Shown here: positions 1 to 8,510 of the stretch, piece after piece
Layout of the letters: every line of letters starts with the position of its first letter
How positions within the stretch are numbered: position 1 is the first letter of the stretch
Assembly: GCA_012270555.1 (NCBI GenBank)
Contig: JAAXIC010000007.1
Span: 1 to 42,487 of the forward strand
Length of the DNA stretch: 42,487 nucleotides
Source of the DNA: Chloroflexota bacterium
Lineage (GTDB): Bacteria > Chloroflexota > UBA11872 > VXOZ01
Reading direction: 5' to 3'
Notes under the pieces: generated by a model
What the model was told of the DNA's origin: nothing
Seen by the model: the letters and a program-made list of their open reading frames with translations, nothing else
Database searches by the model: none
Program-made: the position numbers and the translations under genes

Positions 1-277
1 AAACTACTTTGACGACACGCCCTAGCGTGTAACGACCGGTTGCAGGACCGTTGGGGTTGTCTACGTCTTCCTCTAGCGTGGCAACAATTCTCAGCAGTTT
101 CTCTTGCGGCTCTTCGAAGGTCAAGCTTGGCTGGTAGTAAAGACCGCTAAACGAAAACGTACGCCATATGAGCGCGGCCACCTCCGGTTGGCTGGGCAGA
201 TCAGACGATGACCTGAGTGGACCGCAGCCGGCCGCCAGTGCTGCTGTGCTCGCTATCAGTGCTCGGCGAGTAAGCAC
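1..277 (-). CDS. Extracellular solute-binding lipoprotein, 3'-truncated by window start
   Basis: The reading frame is open from a GTG at 277 to the window edge, giving about 92 N-terminal residues. A purine-rich RBS (AAGGGAG, plus positions 284-290) lies about 6-8 nt upstream and decides this GTG start. The N-terminus reads LTRRALIASTAALAAGC, a Tat-like twin Arg followed by a lipobox with Cys18, so the protein should be an exported, lipid-anchored surface protein. It matches the N-terminus of the gene just upstream in the same direction (shared twin-Arg leader, lipobox, and an EED-NPNGPA-RYTL block), so the two are tandem paralogues only 25 nt apart, probably co-transcribed. By analogy it would be the substrate-capturing part of an ABC carbohydrate importer. 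The C-terminal part, and any permease genes, lie outside the window. Confidence 0.82.
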   Translation of the reverse strand, partial: MLTRRALIASTAALAAGCGPLRSSSDLPSQPEVAALIWRTFSFSGLYYQPSLTFEEPQEKLLRIVATLEEDVDNPNGPATGRYTLGRVVKVV

Positions 278-302
278 GTTGCCGCTCCCTTCATATCTGC
301 GG

Positions 303-1586
303 TCAGCTTTGTTCTTGCAGCGTGGAACAGGCATCGTTCACTACGGTGAGAATGTCGTCACCCCTGGCTATACCCTCCTCTAGGGCTTGCATGGCACCCC
401 ACGCGGCTCGGCTGAAGGGTATCGCACGTCCGTGTTCCATAGAATGCTGGAAAGCCGCGATCTCCGCGGGGCGTAGTGTCTTGCGAAAATCGCCCAACCG
501 GGCGACCGCTTCCTTCTGCGCGGGCACTTCCACAAAACGCTGCATGACGCCAACCAGACCCTTGAGCGCCTTGAACGCGACCTCCGTATTCTGGGCCCTA
601 GCGGTGATGGCGATGCCCATGTTTCCAATCACCGGCACGCTGTGCCGCTTGCCCTGCGGCAACGCTGCCCAGCGGTTCTCGGAACTCCAGCTACCTTGCA
701 CTGAGGAAAAGAACATCCCCGGCCACGAGTGTGCATTGAAGACACTCCATGCGTCGAAACTCGTCACGGGGGGAGAGACCTGATGGGTGTGTATCAAGTC
801 GTGACAGAACTGCAGCGCTTCAATTGCTGCCGGCTCTAAGAGCCGACACTGCATCGTCGCTGGGTCAGCCAACTCCGCTTCGTTCTGCCACAGCGCCCAC
901 CAATAGCCATGATGCTGCGTGAGCAGTCCCCAGCGCTGCACCTCTCCGTTTTCATCTCTCTCGGTCAGTTTCTCGGCGATTTCCAGCATGTCATCCCAGT
1001 GCCAACCCTCGTTTATCCTACTCACGTCATCTTGGGACAGGGTTTTCGGGTCGTAGTGGATCAGCGTTGGACTTGCATCCACCGGCAGAGCAAAAAGCCC
1101 GCCATCCGACCGAAAGTGGTCAAGCAAGTAGGGGTATACCGCTTCGGTGAACTCCGAACCGTCGGTTGCTATGAACTGGTCTAGGGGCAGTATCACGCCT
1201 CGCTCCCCCAGCATCTGGGCCAAGAGCGGCGGCACGGACAGAAGGTCTGTCTCCAAGCCGCCATACCACGCAATGATGTCATCTATGCTCTGCAGCGGGG
1301 GATCCGCGTTTTCCGAGCGCACGAAGCGGGATGTCAGGGTATAGCGTGCCTTTGCAGGTCCATTCGGATTCTCGATGTCCTCCTCCAGCGCCGCCACTAT
1401 GCGTTTGAGCGCTTCTTCAAGACCATTCGGCCCGAATCCCCGTTCGCGGAATCCTCCATACGCCTCCGATATCCACGTCAGATCGATTGTTCGAGGCTGG
1501 CCCGGCACGGAGAACGACGATTCGAGAGAGCTGCACCCAGCCGCCAGGGCCGCCGTGCTTGCCATCAAGGCGCGTCGTGTAAGCAT
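303..1586 (-). CDS. Extracellular solute-binding lipoprotein (ABC carbohydrate-type)
   Basis: A 427-residue protein looking like a family-1 extracellular solute-binding protein, which captures sugars or oligosaccharides outside the membrane for an ABC importer. The start is placed at the ATG at 1586 because the next residues, MLTRRALMASTAALAAGC, form a compact twin-Arg/lipobox signal with Cys18. An upstream TTG at 1634 would add 16 residues before the signal and is less likely. The middle has aromatic-rich segments typical of sugar-binding proteins (for example HHGYWWALWQNEAEL and WPGMFFSSVQGSW). A second paralogue follows 25 nt downstream on the same strand. No permease or ATPase gene is visible in the window, so the transported substrate cannot be named. 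Family assignment rests on signal type, length and overall pattern. Confidence 0.8.
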   Translation of the reverse strand: MLTRRALMASTAALAAGCSSLESSFSVPGQPRTIDLTWISEAYGGFRERGFGPNGLEEALKRIVAALEEDIENPNGPAKARYTLTSRFVRSENADPPLQSIDDIIAWYGGLETDLLSVPPLLAQMLGERGVILPLDQFIATDGSEFTEAVYPYLLDHFRSDGGLFALPVDASPTLIHYDPKTLSQDDVSRINEGWHWDDMLEIAEKLTERDENGEVQRWGLLTQHHGYWWALWQNEAELADPATMQCRLLEPAAIEALQFCHDLIHTHQVSPPVTSFDAWSVFNAHSWPGMFFSSVQGSWSSENRWAALPQGKRHSVPVIGNMGIAITARAQNTEVAFKALKGLVGVMQRFVEVPAQKEAVARLGDFRKTLRPAEIAAFQHSMEHGRAIPFSRAAWGAMQALEEGIARGDDILTVVNDACSTLQEQS

Positions 1587-1735
1587 TGTAGGTACCCTTG
1601 TTAAGGGTCTTGCCCTTGGCGCGTTTGCCATCAACGCATACCCGTTCTGCCTGTTTTCTTGTCCATCAATAGTATGATAGCATATTTAGTCAATCACCTA
1701 AGACAGTACAGCTTGCCTTGGTAGGGTAAAGGACT

Positions 1736-1910
1736 GTAGCGCGGGGGCTTGTCCCCCGCTCCGGATGGTGTCCAGGAAACACTCCCCTCTGAAGTACGCG
1801 CGGCTTGATGAGAGAAGATGGACTCCCGCTTGCGCGGGAGTGACGGATGAATTACGGCGGCTGATTGTGCGGTAGGGGCACGATATATCGTGCCCCTACT
1901 ACTCTGAACG
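1736..1910. repeat. Three-palindrome repeat cluster, copy A
   Basis: The 400-nt gap 1587-1986 holds no gene but carries three successive palindromes. The first is GCGGGGG/CCCCCGC (1741-1759, 5-nt loop). The second is ACTCCCGC/GCGGGAGT (1822-1841, 4-nt loop). The third is a perfect 28-nt palindrome at 1872-1899 with arm GTAGGGGCACGATA. A diverged copy with the same order and spacing lies at 3110-3283. Both sit just downstream of the paralogous acetyltransferase genes. They may act as transcription terminators or be REP-like mobile repeats. Confidence 0.85.
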
Positions 1911-1986
1911 GAATCTGCGGCAAGGAAGATGATGAACTCTATCCAAAGGAACACGTAATTGGGGGGCACTTGCGCTCGAGGGCAAC

Positions 1987-2961
1987 TTACCGCCGCAGCC
2001 AGCATTGCACATCACGCTTTTGGCCCATTGACATGACCCAGTCCGGCCAGGAAGATTGCGGCGTGAAGCCATGAGCGTGGAGCAGGTCGACTTTCGGTGA
2101 ACCGCGCTCAGCGTAGGCAAAGACCGGTCTTGCCGGCAGCGTGAGAGCGGCAAAAAGCTCTGCCGCCGCGTGCGCTGCCGCCGGATGCACGAAGAGGTCG
2201 AGCAGCGCCGCCGCCTCGCGCCAGATCGGATCGTCCTCAATGCTTGCCCAGCCCACGACCAGGCCGGCCTCGTTTTCCAGCATGCGCACTTCGACGTTGC
2301 GCTTCCCCGCCTCCTGATCGCGCTTATACGCCACAAATTCCCCTTCAAAGTTTCGTTGCCCCCAGATGCGCCGCGCAGCGTGACGGAGATGGTCGCCGTG
2401 GGGCTGTACGCAGAGCAGATTGAGCAGCGGCCAATGCTCCCAGCGCAGTGGCGCGACGCCGGAGAGCGCCGCACGCCAGAGTTCCTCCGTTCTCTCTGGC
2501 CGCGCCCAATACCACATCCGCCCACTCCCCGTACCGACGCTCCGGAATCCGAAGCGATGATAGATCCAGTAGGGCGGGGTTTCAAAGCCGGTGCCGAGCG
2601 TGAGCGCCCGCCCGCCGCGTGCGCGAAAATCCTCCATCAGCGCGGCCGTAATGCAGCTCGCGATGCCTTTGCGCCGCTGTTCGGGAGTGGTAAAGACATG
2701 GCCGAGGATGCCAATGCCGCCGTGTTCTACCGTCATGATGTTGCCGACCGCCTCCCCGTCGACCACGCCCAAGTAAAAGCGGGTTTCCAGCGCATCGAGC
2801 GGTCCCGCGATGGAGCGCGCGATGTGCCAGTGCACGTGGTCGCGCTTATGCACAAGCAAGCGCTGCACGTCCGCGGCCCAGCTTTCCTCCGGTTCCTCGA
2901 CCAGCAGGCACTGCATTCGTTCTCCGGTCTTGAGCGTAGTTCTAGCTAGTTGGCGCACCAT
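1987..2961 (-). CDS. GNAT-family N-acetyltransferase, double-domain, copy 1
   Basis: A 324-residue acetyltransferase-like protein. The N-terminal GNAT domain covers roughly residues 20-150. The acetyl-CoA pyrophosphate-binding motif is EQRRKGIAS (about residues 94-102), followed by the usual YWIYHRFGFRS segment. The C-terminal half (about 200-320) looks like a second, degenerate GNAT fold ending in a LLHAHGF motif, without a clear Q/RxxGxG/A loop. The acceptor substrate is unknown. The next gene upstream in the same direction (3372-4346) is a close paralogue of exactly the same length, so the pair is a tandem duplication. The start MVRQLAR is chosen because it is conserved between copies with a GGAG about 13 nt upstream. 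An alternative ATG at 2916 (MQCLL) has a better-spaced GGAG in this copy only. Confidence 0.85.
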   Translation of the reverse strand: MVRQLARTTLKTGERMQCLLVEEPEESWAADVQRLLVHKRDHVHWHIARSIAGPLDALETRFYLGVVDGEAVGNIMTVEHGGIGILGHVFTTPEQRRKGIASCITAALMEDFRARGGRALTLGTGFETPPYWIYHRFGFRSVGTGSGRMWYWARPERTEELWRAALSGVAPLRWEHWPLLNLLCVQPHGDHLRHAARRIWGQRNFEGEFVAYKRDQEAGKRNVEVRMLENEAGLVVGWASIEDDPIWREAAALLDLFVHPAAAHAAAELFAALTLPARPVFAYAERGSPKVDLLHAHGFTPQSSWPDWVMSMGQKRDVQCWLRR

Positions 2962-3109
2962 CGGTGAACCGTCGCTCCTCGGGTTTCACTAAGTAGCTAC
3001 CTGTCAGGGCGTCCACACTCACATCTTGCCGTCAAACGCTAAATGAGCGCAAGAAGCCCTGAGCCCGATTGATGCATTCTTACCCAAGATCAAGCCTCTC
3101 TAACGAGCC

Positions 3110-3283
3110 GTAGCGCGGGGGCCTGTCCCCCGCTCAGGATGGTGTTTAGGCAACACTCTCCTCTGAAGTGTGCGCAGCTTGACGAGAGAAGATGGACTCC
3201 CGCTTGCGCGGAAGTGACGGATGAATTATGGCGCTGATTGTGCGGTAGGGGCACAATGTTTCGTGCCCTTACGATTACTCTGC
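3110..3283. repeat. Three-palindrome repeat cluster, copy B
   Basis: This is the diverged copy of the cluster at 1736-1910 and lies in the 410-nt gap 2962-3371, which has no other supported feature. Its palindromes are GCGGGGG/CCCCCGC at 3115-3133 (perfect), ACTCCCGC/GCGGAAGT at 3196-3215 (one mismatch), and a decayed version of the 28-nt palindrome at 3245-3272. Homology with copy A continues through the following 90-100 nt into the 3' end of the acetyltransferase gene, so the repeat moved with the gene when it was duplicated. Confidence 0.83.
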
Positions 3284-3371
3284 ATGGTACCGTGCAGCAC
3301 GGCACGGAAGATAGCGATTTCAACCCTAGGAACACGCAATCAGGCGGCCGAATACTGCGCCCAAGGCCAAC

Positions 3372-4346
3372 TTACCGCCGCAGCCAGCAGTTCACGCCGC
3401 GCGCTTCGCCGCCCACTGGAAGCCAGTCCGGCCAGGAGGCCTGCTGCTCAAAGCCGTGGGCAAGGAGGACATCGTTCTTCGGCGAATCCATGTCGGCGTA
3501 AGCGAAGATTGGCTTCGATGGCAGAAGCACGGCGCTTAGTAAGTCTTCCGCCGCCTCCCATGCCGTGGGATGCATGAGGAGATCGAGCAGCGCTGCTGCG
3601 CCGCCCCACAACGGATCGTCTTCCAGGCTGGCAAAACCCACGACCAGCCCCGCCTCGTTTTCCAACACGCGCGCCACAATGGATGAGTCCTCAGCCTCTA
3701 GATCGCGCTTGTACTGCGTGAAGTCACCTTCAAAATTGCGCGGCCCCCACAGGCGGCGCGCGGCGTGTCGCAGGCGGTCGCCATCCGGCTGTATGCACAG
3801 CAGATTGACCAGCGGCCAATGCTGCCAAAGCGGAGAGGCAACGCCGGTGATCGGGGCGCGCCAGAGGTCTGCCGCCTGCTCCGACTGACCCCAGTACCAC
3901 ATGGCCCCGCTGCCTTCGACGATGCTCCGAAAGCCAAAGCTATGGTATATCCAGTAGGGTGGCGAATCATACCCCGTACCCAGGGTAAGCACCCGACCGC
4001 CGCGCTCGCGAAAGTCTCGCATTTGAGCGGCCATGATATGGCTCGCGATGCCCTTGCGGCGCTGATCGGGACGCGTAAAGACGTGACCGAGGATGCCGAT
4101 GCCGCCGTGCTCCACCGTCATGATGTTGCCGACGGCCTCCCCGCCGACCACACCCAGGTAGAAACGCGTCTCCAGCGCATCGAGCGGTCCCGCGATGGAG
4201 CGCGCGATGTGCCAGTGCACGTGGTCGCGCTTATGCACGAGCAGGCGCTGCACGTCTGCGGCCCAGCTTTCCTCCGGTTCTTTGACCAGCAGGCACTGCA
4301 TCCGTTCCCCGGTCTTGAGCGTAATCCTAGCCAGTTGGCGCACCAT
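3372..4346 (-). CDS. GNAT-family N-acetyltransferase, double-domain, copy 2
   Basis: A 324-residue paralogue of the downstream gene at 1987-2961; long blocks of the N-terminal half are identical (for example DHVHWHIARSIAGPLDALET). The acetyl-CoA loop is DQRRKGIAS near residue 96, and the C-terminal half again looks like a second, weaker GNAT domain. The reading frame stays open upstream to 4418, but ATG 4346 aligns with the start of copy 1 and has GGAG about 13 nt upstream, so the shorter form is preferred. Divergence is greatest in the second half, which suggests that the C-terminal half sets acceptor specificity (inference). No neighbouring pathway gene hints at the acceptor. Confidence 0.85.
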   Translation of the reverse strand: MVRQLARITLKTGERMQCLLVKEPEESWAADVQRLLVHKRDHVHWHIARSIAGPLDALETRFYLGVVGGEAVGNIMTVEHGGIGILGHVFTRPDQRRKGIASHIMAAQMRDFRERGGRVLTLGTGYDSPPYWIYHSFGFRSIVEGSGAMWYWGQSEQAADLWRAPITGVASPLWQHWPLVNLLCIQPDGDRLRHAARRLWGPRNFEGDFTQYKRDLEAEDSSIVARVLENEAGLVVGFASLEDDPLWGGAAALLDLLMHPTAWEAAEDLLSAVLLPSKPIFAYADMDSPKNDVLLAHGFEQQASWPDWLPVGGEARGVNCWLRR

Positions 4347-4575
4347 GCGTGATCTAAAACTCCTTGATCTGATTCTGCACTCATTGCAAGCACAACACAC
4401 CCGCACCCATCGGGTCAAATAACGGCCTCCGCCTCACGAAACAACACCCTACGCGCAGGACTCGCGCTAGCCCCGGGACTTCCCCACAGGGGCGGCATGA
4501 TTGGACTTGCTCAACTTTGATAGCCCAGTCTTTTCCATTCGTGGCAGCCTAACTCTCCCGTTCGTGCAACCCGCC

Positions 4576-4637
4576 TTCCCGTTCACCTTTCGACCCTTCG
4601 GCAAGCTCAGGACAGGCAAGCTCAAGGCGAACGGGAA
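4576..4637. repeat. Palindromic intergenic repeat with 9-bp perfect arms
   Basis: Perfect inverted arms TTCCCGTTC (4576-4584) and GAACGGGAA (4629-4637) enclose a 44-nt core containing CTTCGGCAAGCTCAGG and a partial direct repeat of CAAGCTCA. It belongs to the CCGTTCG...CGAACGG type of bacterial intergenic palindromes; a related copy lies inside folC at 17958-18005. It sits in the 387-nt gap 4347-4733, where I see no gene. Confidence 0.75.
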
Positions 4638-4733
4638 GTCTACGCACGCGTCCTATCAGGTCACACGCCTATCGGGCTACACAATGTACTATCATATAGA
4701 GTGACATAGCCATACCACAGAGGTTGACCTGCA

Positions 4734-5438
4734 ATGAACGAATCCGCCCAAAGCGACTCCCGCCCAAAACGCGAAAACCCACTGCTCAGCATCCTCCTCA
4801 ACATCGTCATCCCGGTAATCATATTGATGCGCTTCAGCAGCGACGAGTGGTTAGGGCCGATGTACGGTCTTTTGGTCGCGCTGGCGTTCCCTTTGGCATA
4901 CGGCATCTTCGACTATTCGCAGCGGCGTACGCTCAACTTTCTTCCCATTGTCGGCATCGTCGGCATCCTCCTCACGGGCGGTATCGGGTTGCTCAAGCTC
5001 GATCCCGGGTGGATCGCCGTCAAAGAAGGAGCCGTGCCGCTTGTCATCGGCATTGCGGTGCTCGGCTCACTCAAAACCCGGTTCTCACTGCTCTCCGTCC
5101 TCTTGAACCAGGTCATCGACAGCGTTGCGGTCAACGCCGCGCTCGACGCGCGCGGCACGCGTCCGGCCTATGAAAAACGCCTGGTGAACGCCACGTTCAT
5201 CGTGGCGGGGTCGTTCTTCCTCTCCGCCGTCTTGAATTACGTTCTCGCGCGCCTCGTCGTGGTCAGTCAACCCGGCTCCACGACCTTCAACGAAGAGTTA
5301 GGCAAGATGACGGCCCTGAGCTTTCCCGTGATCTCCGTGCCGGCCATCATCATCCTCTCCATAGCCATCATCTACACCGTCGTCGGCATCCGCAATGTCA
5401 CCGGCATGGAGCTGGAGCAGATTTTCCGGCAGCGCTAG
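4734..5438 (+). CDS. VC0807-family integral membrane protein
   Basis: A 234-residue protein resembling the VC0807 family of inner-membrane proteins of unknown biochemical function. Several hydrophobic segments are visible, around residues 17-33, 42-58, 68-86, 100-112, 152-172 and 200-222. Family-like blocks include NPLLSILLNIVIPVIIL near the start, GILLTGGIGLLKLDP, and AVPLVIGIAVLGSLKTRFS in the middle. The start ATG at 4734 has AGAGG about 10 nt upstream. The gene stands alone on the plus strand after the acetyltransferase block; the next gene begins 123 nt later. There is no strong functional clue from its neighbours. Confidence 0.78.
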   Translation: MNESAQSDSRPKRENPLLSILLNIVIPVIILMRFSSDEWLGPMYGLLVALAFPLAYGIFDYSQRRTLNFLPIVGIVGILLTGGIGLLKLDPGWIAVKEGAVPLVIGIAVLGSLKTRFSLLSVLLNQVIDSVAVNAALDARGTRPAYEKRLVNATFIVAGSFFLSAVLNYVLARLVVVSQPGSTTFNEELGKMTALSFPVISVPAIIILSIAIIYTVVGIRNVTGMELEQIFRQR

Positions 5439-5561
5439 GCCGCATTGACAACTGCACTTATTCGCAGGTCGCGCATGTCAATTGACGGCGCAAGAAGGGT
5501 GCGCCTATACTCGCTTTGAGGAGAGAGTCTCGCGTGTACCACAGGAAGGGATGATCCCCCG

Positions 5562-7667
5562 ATGGCAACGTCCACTGCACCGTACGCCGCCGACACAATC
5601 CCCGCAGATATGCTCCACACCTACTTGATCCAGCAAGCCCACGTGCTGTTCGACCATGCGGAAAAGGAGCGTGCCGCAATCCAGACACAGGAGCAGTGGG
5701 AGCGGCGGCGCACCCAATTGATGTCTGCCTTCCAGCAAGCAATTGGACCGTTCCCTGAGCGGACCCCACTCAACACGCGCGCGGTAGGCAAGCTGGAACA
5801 AGAACGGTACACCATCCACAAAATAGTCTTCGAGAGCCGTCCCCGTTTCTACGTGACCGCACTCGTCTATGTACCCAAGCAGCACGCCGCGCCTTATCCC
5901 GGCATCCTCTTCCCGCTCGGCCACAGCCGCAACGGCAAAGCGTGGGACAGCTACCAACGCACACCGGCCGGATTCGCCGAGAAAGGCTACCTCGTGCTGG
6001 CGTACGACCCCCTCGGCCAAGGTGAGCGCTGGCAGTACTGGGATCCGGTGAAGAAGGATTCCGCGTTCACCGCGTCCACCCGCGAGCACAGCAACATGGG
6101 CGCGCAATGTTTGCTGCTCGGGATCAATCTCGCCCAGTACATGATCTGGGATAGCATCCGCGCCCTGGACTATCTCCTCTCGCGGGACGACGTGGATCCG
6201 GAGCGGATCGGGTGCACCGGCGTATCGGGAGGCGGGACGAATACGGCACAGTACGTGCCCTTCGACGACCGCGTGACGGCGGCTATGCCCACGTGCTACA
6301 TTGCGGGGTTTCCCGCGCTGCTGGATAGCGTCGGCCCCCAGGACGCCGAGCAGAATCTCTTCGGGCAACTGGCCGTGGGCCTCGACCATGCGGAGTACCT
6401 GACGTTGATGGCGCCGCGCCCCCTCTGTGTAGGCGCTGCCACCGGCGACTACTTTCCGCTGGCGGGTGCGCGCCAATCTGTCGAGAGCGCGAAACGCGTT
6501 TACGCAGTCCTAGACGTTCCCGACCACCTCGCGCTGGCCGTGGCGGAGCAGAACCACGGGTACCATCTCCCCATGCGCCAAGCCGCCTATGCGTGGTTCA
6601 ACCGCTTATTCGACAAAGAAGAGGAAGGCAGCAACGAGACGGAGATCACGCTGGAGCCGGATGAGACGCTCTGGTGTACGGAATCGGGCAACGTCTATGA
6701 ATTGGGCAGCGAGACCGTGTTCACGCTCAACCGCAGGCTCCTGGCAGGTATGGACCCGGCACTGCCCGAAGTCGGCACTGAGAGCGAAGCCGCCAAGTAC
6801 CAACAGGTCGTGCGCGAGCGCGTGCGCCGCGTGCTATCCGCTTCTTCGTTGTCTGGCGACTTAGATCTCACGCGGGTCACTCTCGACGCCAGCGAACGTA
6901 TGCAACGCGAGCGCGTCGTCTTCGAATCGGAGCCCGGCATCCTCATCCCCTGCGTCCTGCGCACCCCGGTCGGTGCCCAGGAAGACACGGTGCTGCTCTG
7001 GATAGACGAGGCGGGCAAAGACTCGGAGAGCACCGGCGTGTTGCTCGATGCCCTGGCGGTGCGCGGCATCACCTCCTTGGCGCTAGACCCGAGAGGTCTG
7101 GGAGAAACAGGCTTCCCAATCACGGACAACCCCGCTACAAGCGACAACGGGCACATCAGCCACAAAGTGGCGTATATGGGATTCTTGCAGGCGCGTCCCT
7201 TGTTGGGAATGCGCGTGCAGGACATTATGCGCGGCATGGACGCGCTGGCAGCCATCCCAGCCACCGCTGCCAAGAACGTCGTGCTCGGAGGCTGCGGGGG
7301 CGGCGCTCTGCTCGCGCTGTTTGCCGCTGCCCTGGACCAGCGCGCGACGGGAGTTATCGCTCACGAGTGTCTGGCCTCGTACCGCTGGCTCGTGGAGAAT
7401 GAATACTACGCGTACGATGCGTCTTGGTTCCTCTTTGGCGTGCTGCAAGAGTTCGATATCTGTGACGTAGCGGCGCTCGTCGCGCCGCGTCCCCTCGTGG
7501 TCTGGACGCCCCACAACCACCAACGGGAGCCGGTCAGCATGGCAACACTGCTGGCGGCGTGTGGACGTACGACCGCTGCCTACCGCGCGTACAACGCACC
7601 CCAGGCACTGCGCTACCGCGAAGATGCCATGACGTCCGCGCGACTGGCACACGAGTTGGGCGTGTAA
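5562..7667 (+). CDS. Two-lobed alpha/beta hydrolase (acetylxylan-esterase/dienelactone-hydrolase type)
   Basis: A 701-residue protein with two alpha/beta-hydrolase lobes and no signal peptide, so probably cytoplasmic. Lobe 1 (about 80-350) has the nucleophile elbow GVSGG with Ser222, an oxyanion-type PLGHS segment near 118-122, a likely acid around Asp296 and His332 in NHGY. These match acetylxylan-esterase-like hydrolases acting on ester substrates. Lobe 2 (about 445-700) has a DPRGLGE strand and the elbow GGCGG, where Cys578 stands in place of Ser, and no obvious NHGY-like His. It may be a degenerate or Cys-dependent lobe. The start ATG at 5562 follows GGAAGGG by about 11 nt. The natural substrate is unknown, and the gene is not in a clear operon. 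Confidence 0.82.
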   Translation: MATSTAPYAADTIPADMLHTYLIQQAHVLFDHAEKERAAIQTQEQWERRRTQLMSAFQQAIGPFPERTPLNTRAVGKLEQERYTIHKIVFESRPRFYVTALVYVPKQHAAPYPGILFPLGHSRNGKAWDSYQRTPAGFAEKGYLVLAYDPLGQGERWQYWDPVKKDSAFTASTREHSNMGAQCLLLGINLAQYMIWDSIRALDYLLSRDDVDPERIGCTGVSGGGTNTAQYVPFDDRVTAAMPTCYIAGFPALLDSVGPQDAEQNLFGQLAVGLDHAEYLTLMAPRPLCVGAATGDYFPLAGARQSVESAKRVYAVLDVPDHLALAVAEQNHGYHLPMRQAAYAWFNRLFDKEEEGSNETEITLEPDETLWCTESGNVYELGSETVFTLNRRLLAGMDPALPEVGTESEAAKYQQVVRERVRRVLSASSLSGDLDLTRVTLDASERMQRERVVFESEPGILIPCVLRTPVGAQEDTVLLWIDEAGKDSESTGVLLDALAVRGITSLALDPRGLGETGFPITDNPATSDNGHISHKVAYMGFLQARPLLGMRVQDIMRGMDALAAIPATAAKNVVLGGCGGGALLALFAAALDQRATGVIAHECLASYRWLVENEYYAYDASWFLFGVLQEFDICDVAALVAPRPLVVWTPHNHQREPVSMATLLAACGRTTAAYRAYNAPQALRYREDAMTSARLAHELGV

Positions 7668-7715
7668 AACCGGGGAACAGACGCCCGGATGCCGGCGGAA
7701 GCTACCTGGATCAAA

Positions 7716-8390
7716 ATGAAAAAGAGGAACCAGTTGCCTGGGAACGCGGGCGTCCCGCCCGCCTCCCTGCCGTCTGCCACCCTTGAGCCACGCGGTTGGC
7801 ACTTTCGCGGCTATCTGCCACACTTCGACGGAGGCACGATCCCGCAGATGGTAACCTTCCGGCTTGCCGGAACATTGCCGTCAACCGTGCTCGATAGATG
7901 GAACCAAGAGCTTAGCTATCTTAGCGAAACGCACAAAAAGACCGCCTTGCGCCGCCGGCTTGAAGCGTACCTCGATCAAGAAACCAAAGATATGCCTTTA
8001 CGCAACCCACAGCTTGCGGCGGTGGTAGAAAATGCCTTGCTCTATTTCGTTAATGCGCGCTACCATTTGCACGCGTGGGTTGTGATGCCGACACACGTTC
8101 ACGTGCTCTTTACTCCAATAGCAGGGCATGCCGTTTCCACAATTATCCATAGCTGGAAGTCGTTTACGGCCCATCAAGCGGTCAAGAGATTCGGCTGCTC
8201 CGCGCCATTTTGGAGCCAGGATTACTTCGACCGCTTTATCCGCAATGAGCGTCATTTCACCGCAGCCCTTGCCTACATAGAAGCCAACCCTGTGAAGGCC
8301 GGTCTCTGCCAACGCAACGCGGACTGGCGGTTTGGCAGCGCGTATGCGCGGGTGGCAAATGGATTCAATTGGTATGAACGAGAGATTTGA
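7716..8390 (+). CDS. REP-associated tyrosine transposase (RayT, Y1/HUH family)
   Basis: A single-strand HUH transposase of the REP-associated type, which cuts and moves REP palindromes by a Tyr-DNA linkage. The HUH motif is MPTHVHVLF (both His visible). The catalytic Tyr is in SQDYFDRFIRNERHF, followed by the family block YIEANPVKAGL. The conserved core starts at about RGYLPHFDGG. Upstream of it the N-terminus reads GNAGVPPAS and is translated from a REP copy (7737-7762). An inverted REP copy sits 120 nt past the stop (8511-8536), so the gene has a REP on each side. ATG 7716 is chosen with GGA 5 nt upstream; the in-frame ATG at 7689 would add 9 residues. The protein is about 224 residues, the usual size for the family. 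Confidence 0.9.
   Translation: MKKRNQLPGNAGVPPASLPSATLEPRGWHFRGYLPHFDGGTIPQMVTFRLAGTLPSTVLDRWNQELSYLSETHKKTALRRRLEAYLDQETKDMPLRNPQLAAVVENALLYFVNARYHLHAWVVMPTHVHVLFTPIAGHAVSTIIHSWKSFTAHQAVKRFGCSAPFWSQDYFDRFIRNERHFTAALAYIEANPVKAGLCQRNADWRFGSAYARVANGFNWYEREI
7737..7762 (+). repeat. REP element, left copy, inside the transposase 5' end
   Basis: A 26-nt REP with stem GCGGGC (7746-7751)/GCCCGC (7757-7762), loop GTCCC and leader CCTGGGAAC. It matches the reverse complement of 8511-8536 at 24 of 26 positions. It overlaps the transposase reading frame and encodes the LPGNAGVPPA stretch. Such REP pairs are the presumed substrates of the transposase between them. Confidence 0.88.
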
Positions 8391-8510
8391 CGTGAACGCT
8401 GCAATGCCGCGCCAGCGCTCCACCCAGCGCCGCGAAGCCCAAGCGCCGCAATGGGTAGCTGCTTTAAGTGCGACGGTGGCCCGTGTATGGGCTCGTGTAT
8501 GGTAGCCTCT

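Noticed and set aside
5505-6476. Minus-strand frame of 323 codons antisense to the two-lobed hydrolase
   Set aside because: Translation has no domain and begins upstream of the real gene; a shadow of the plus-strand gene.
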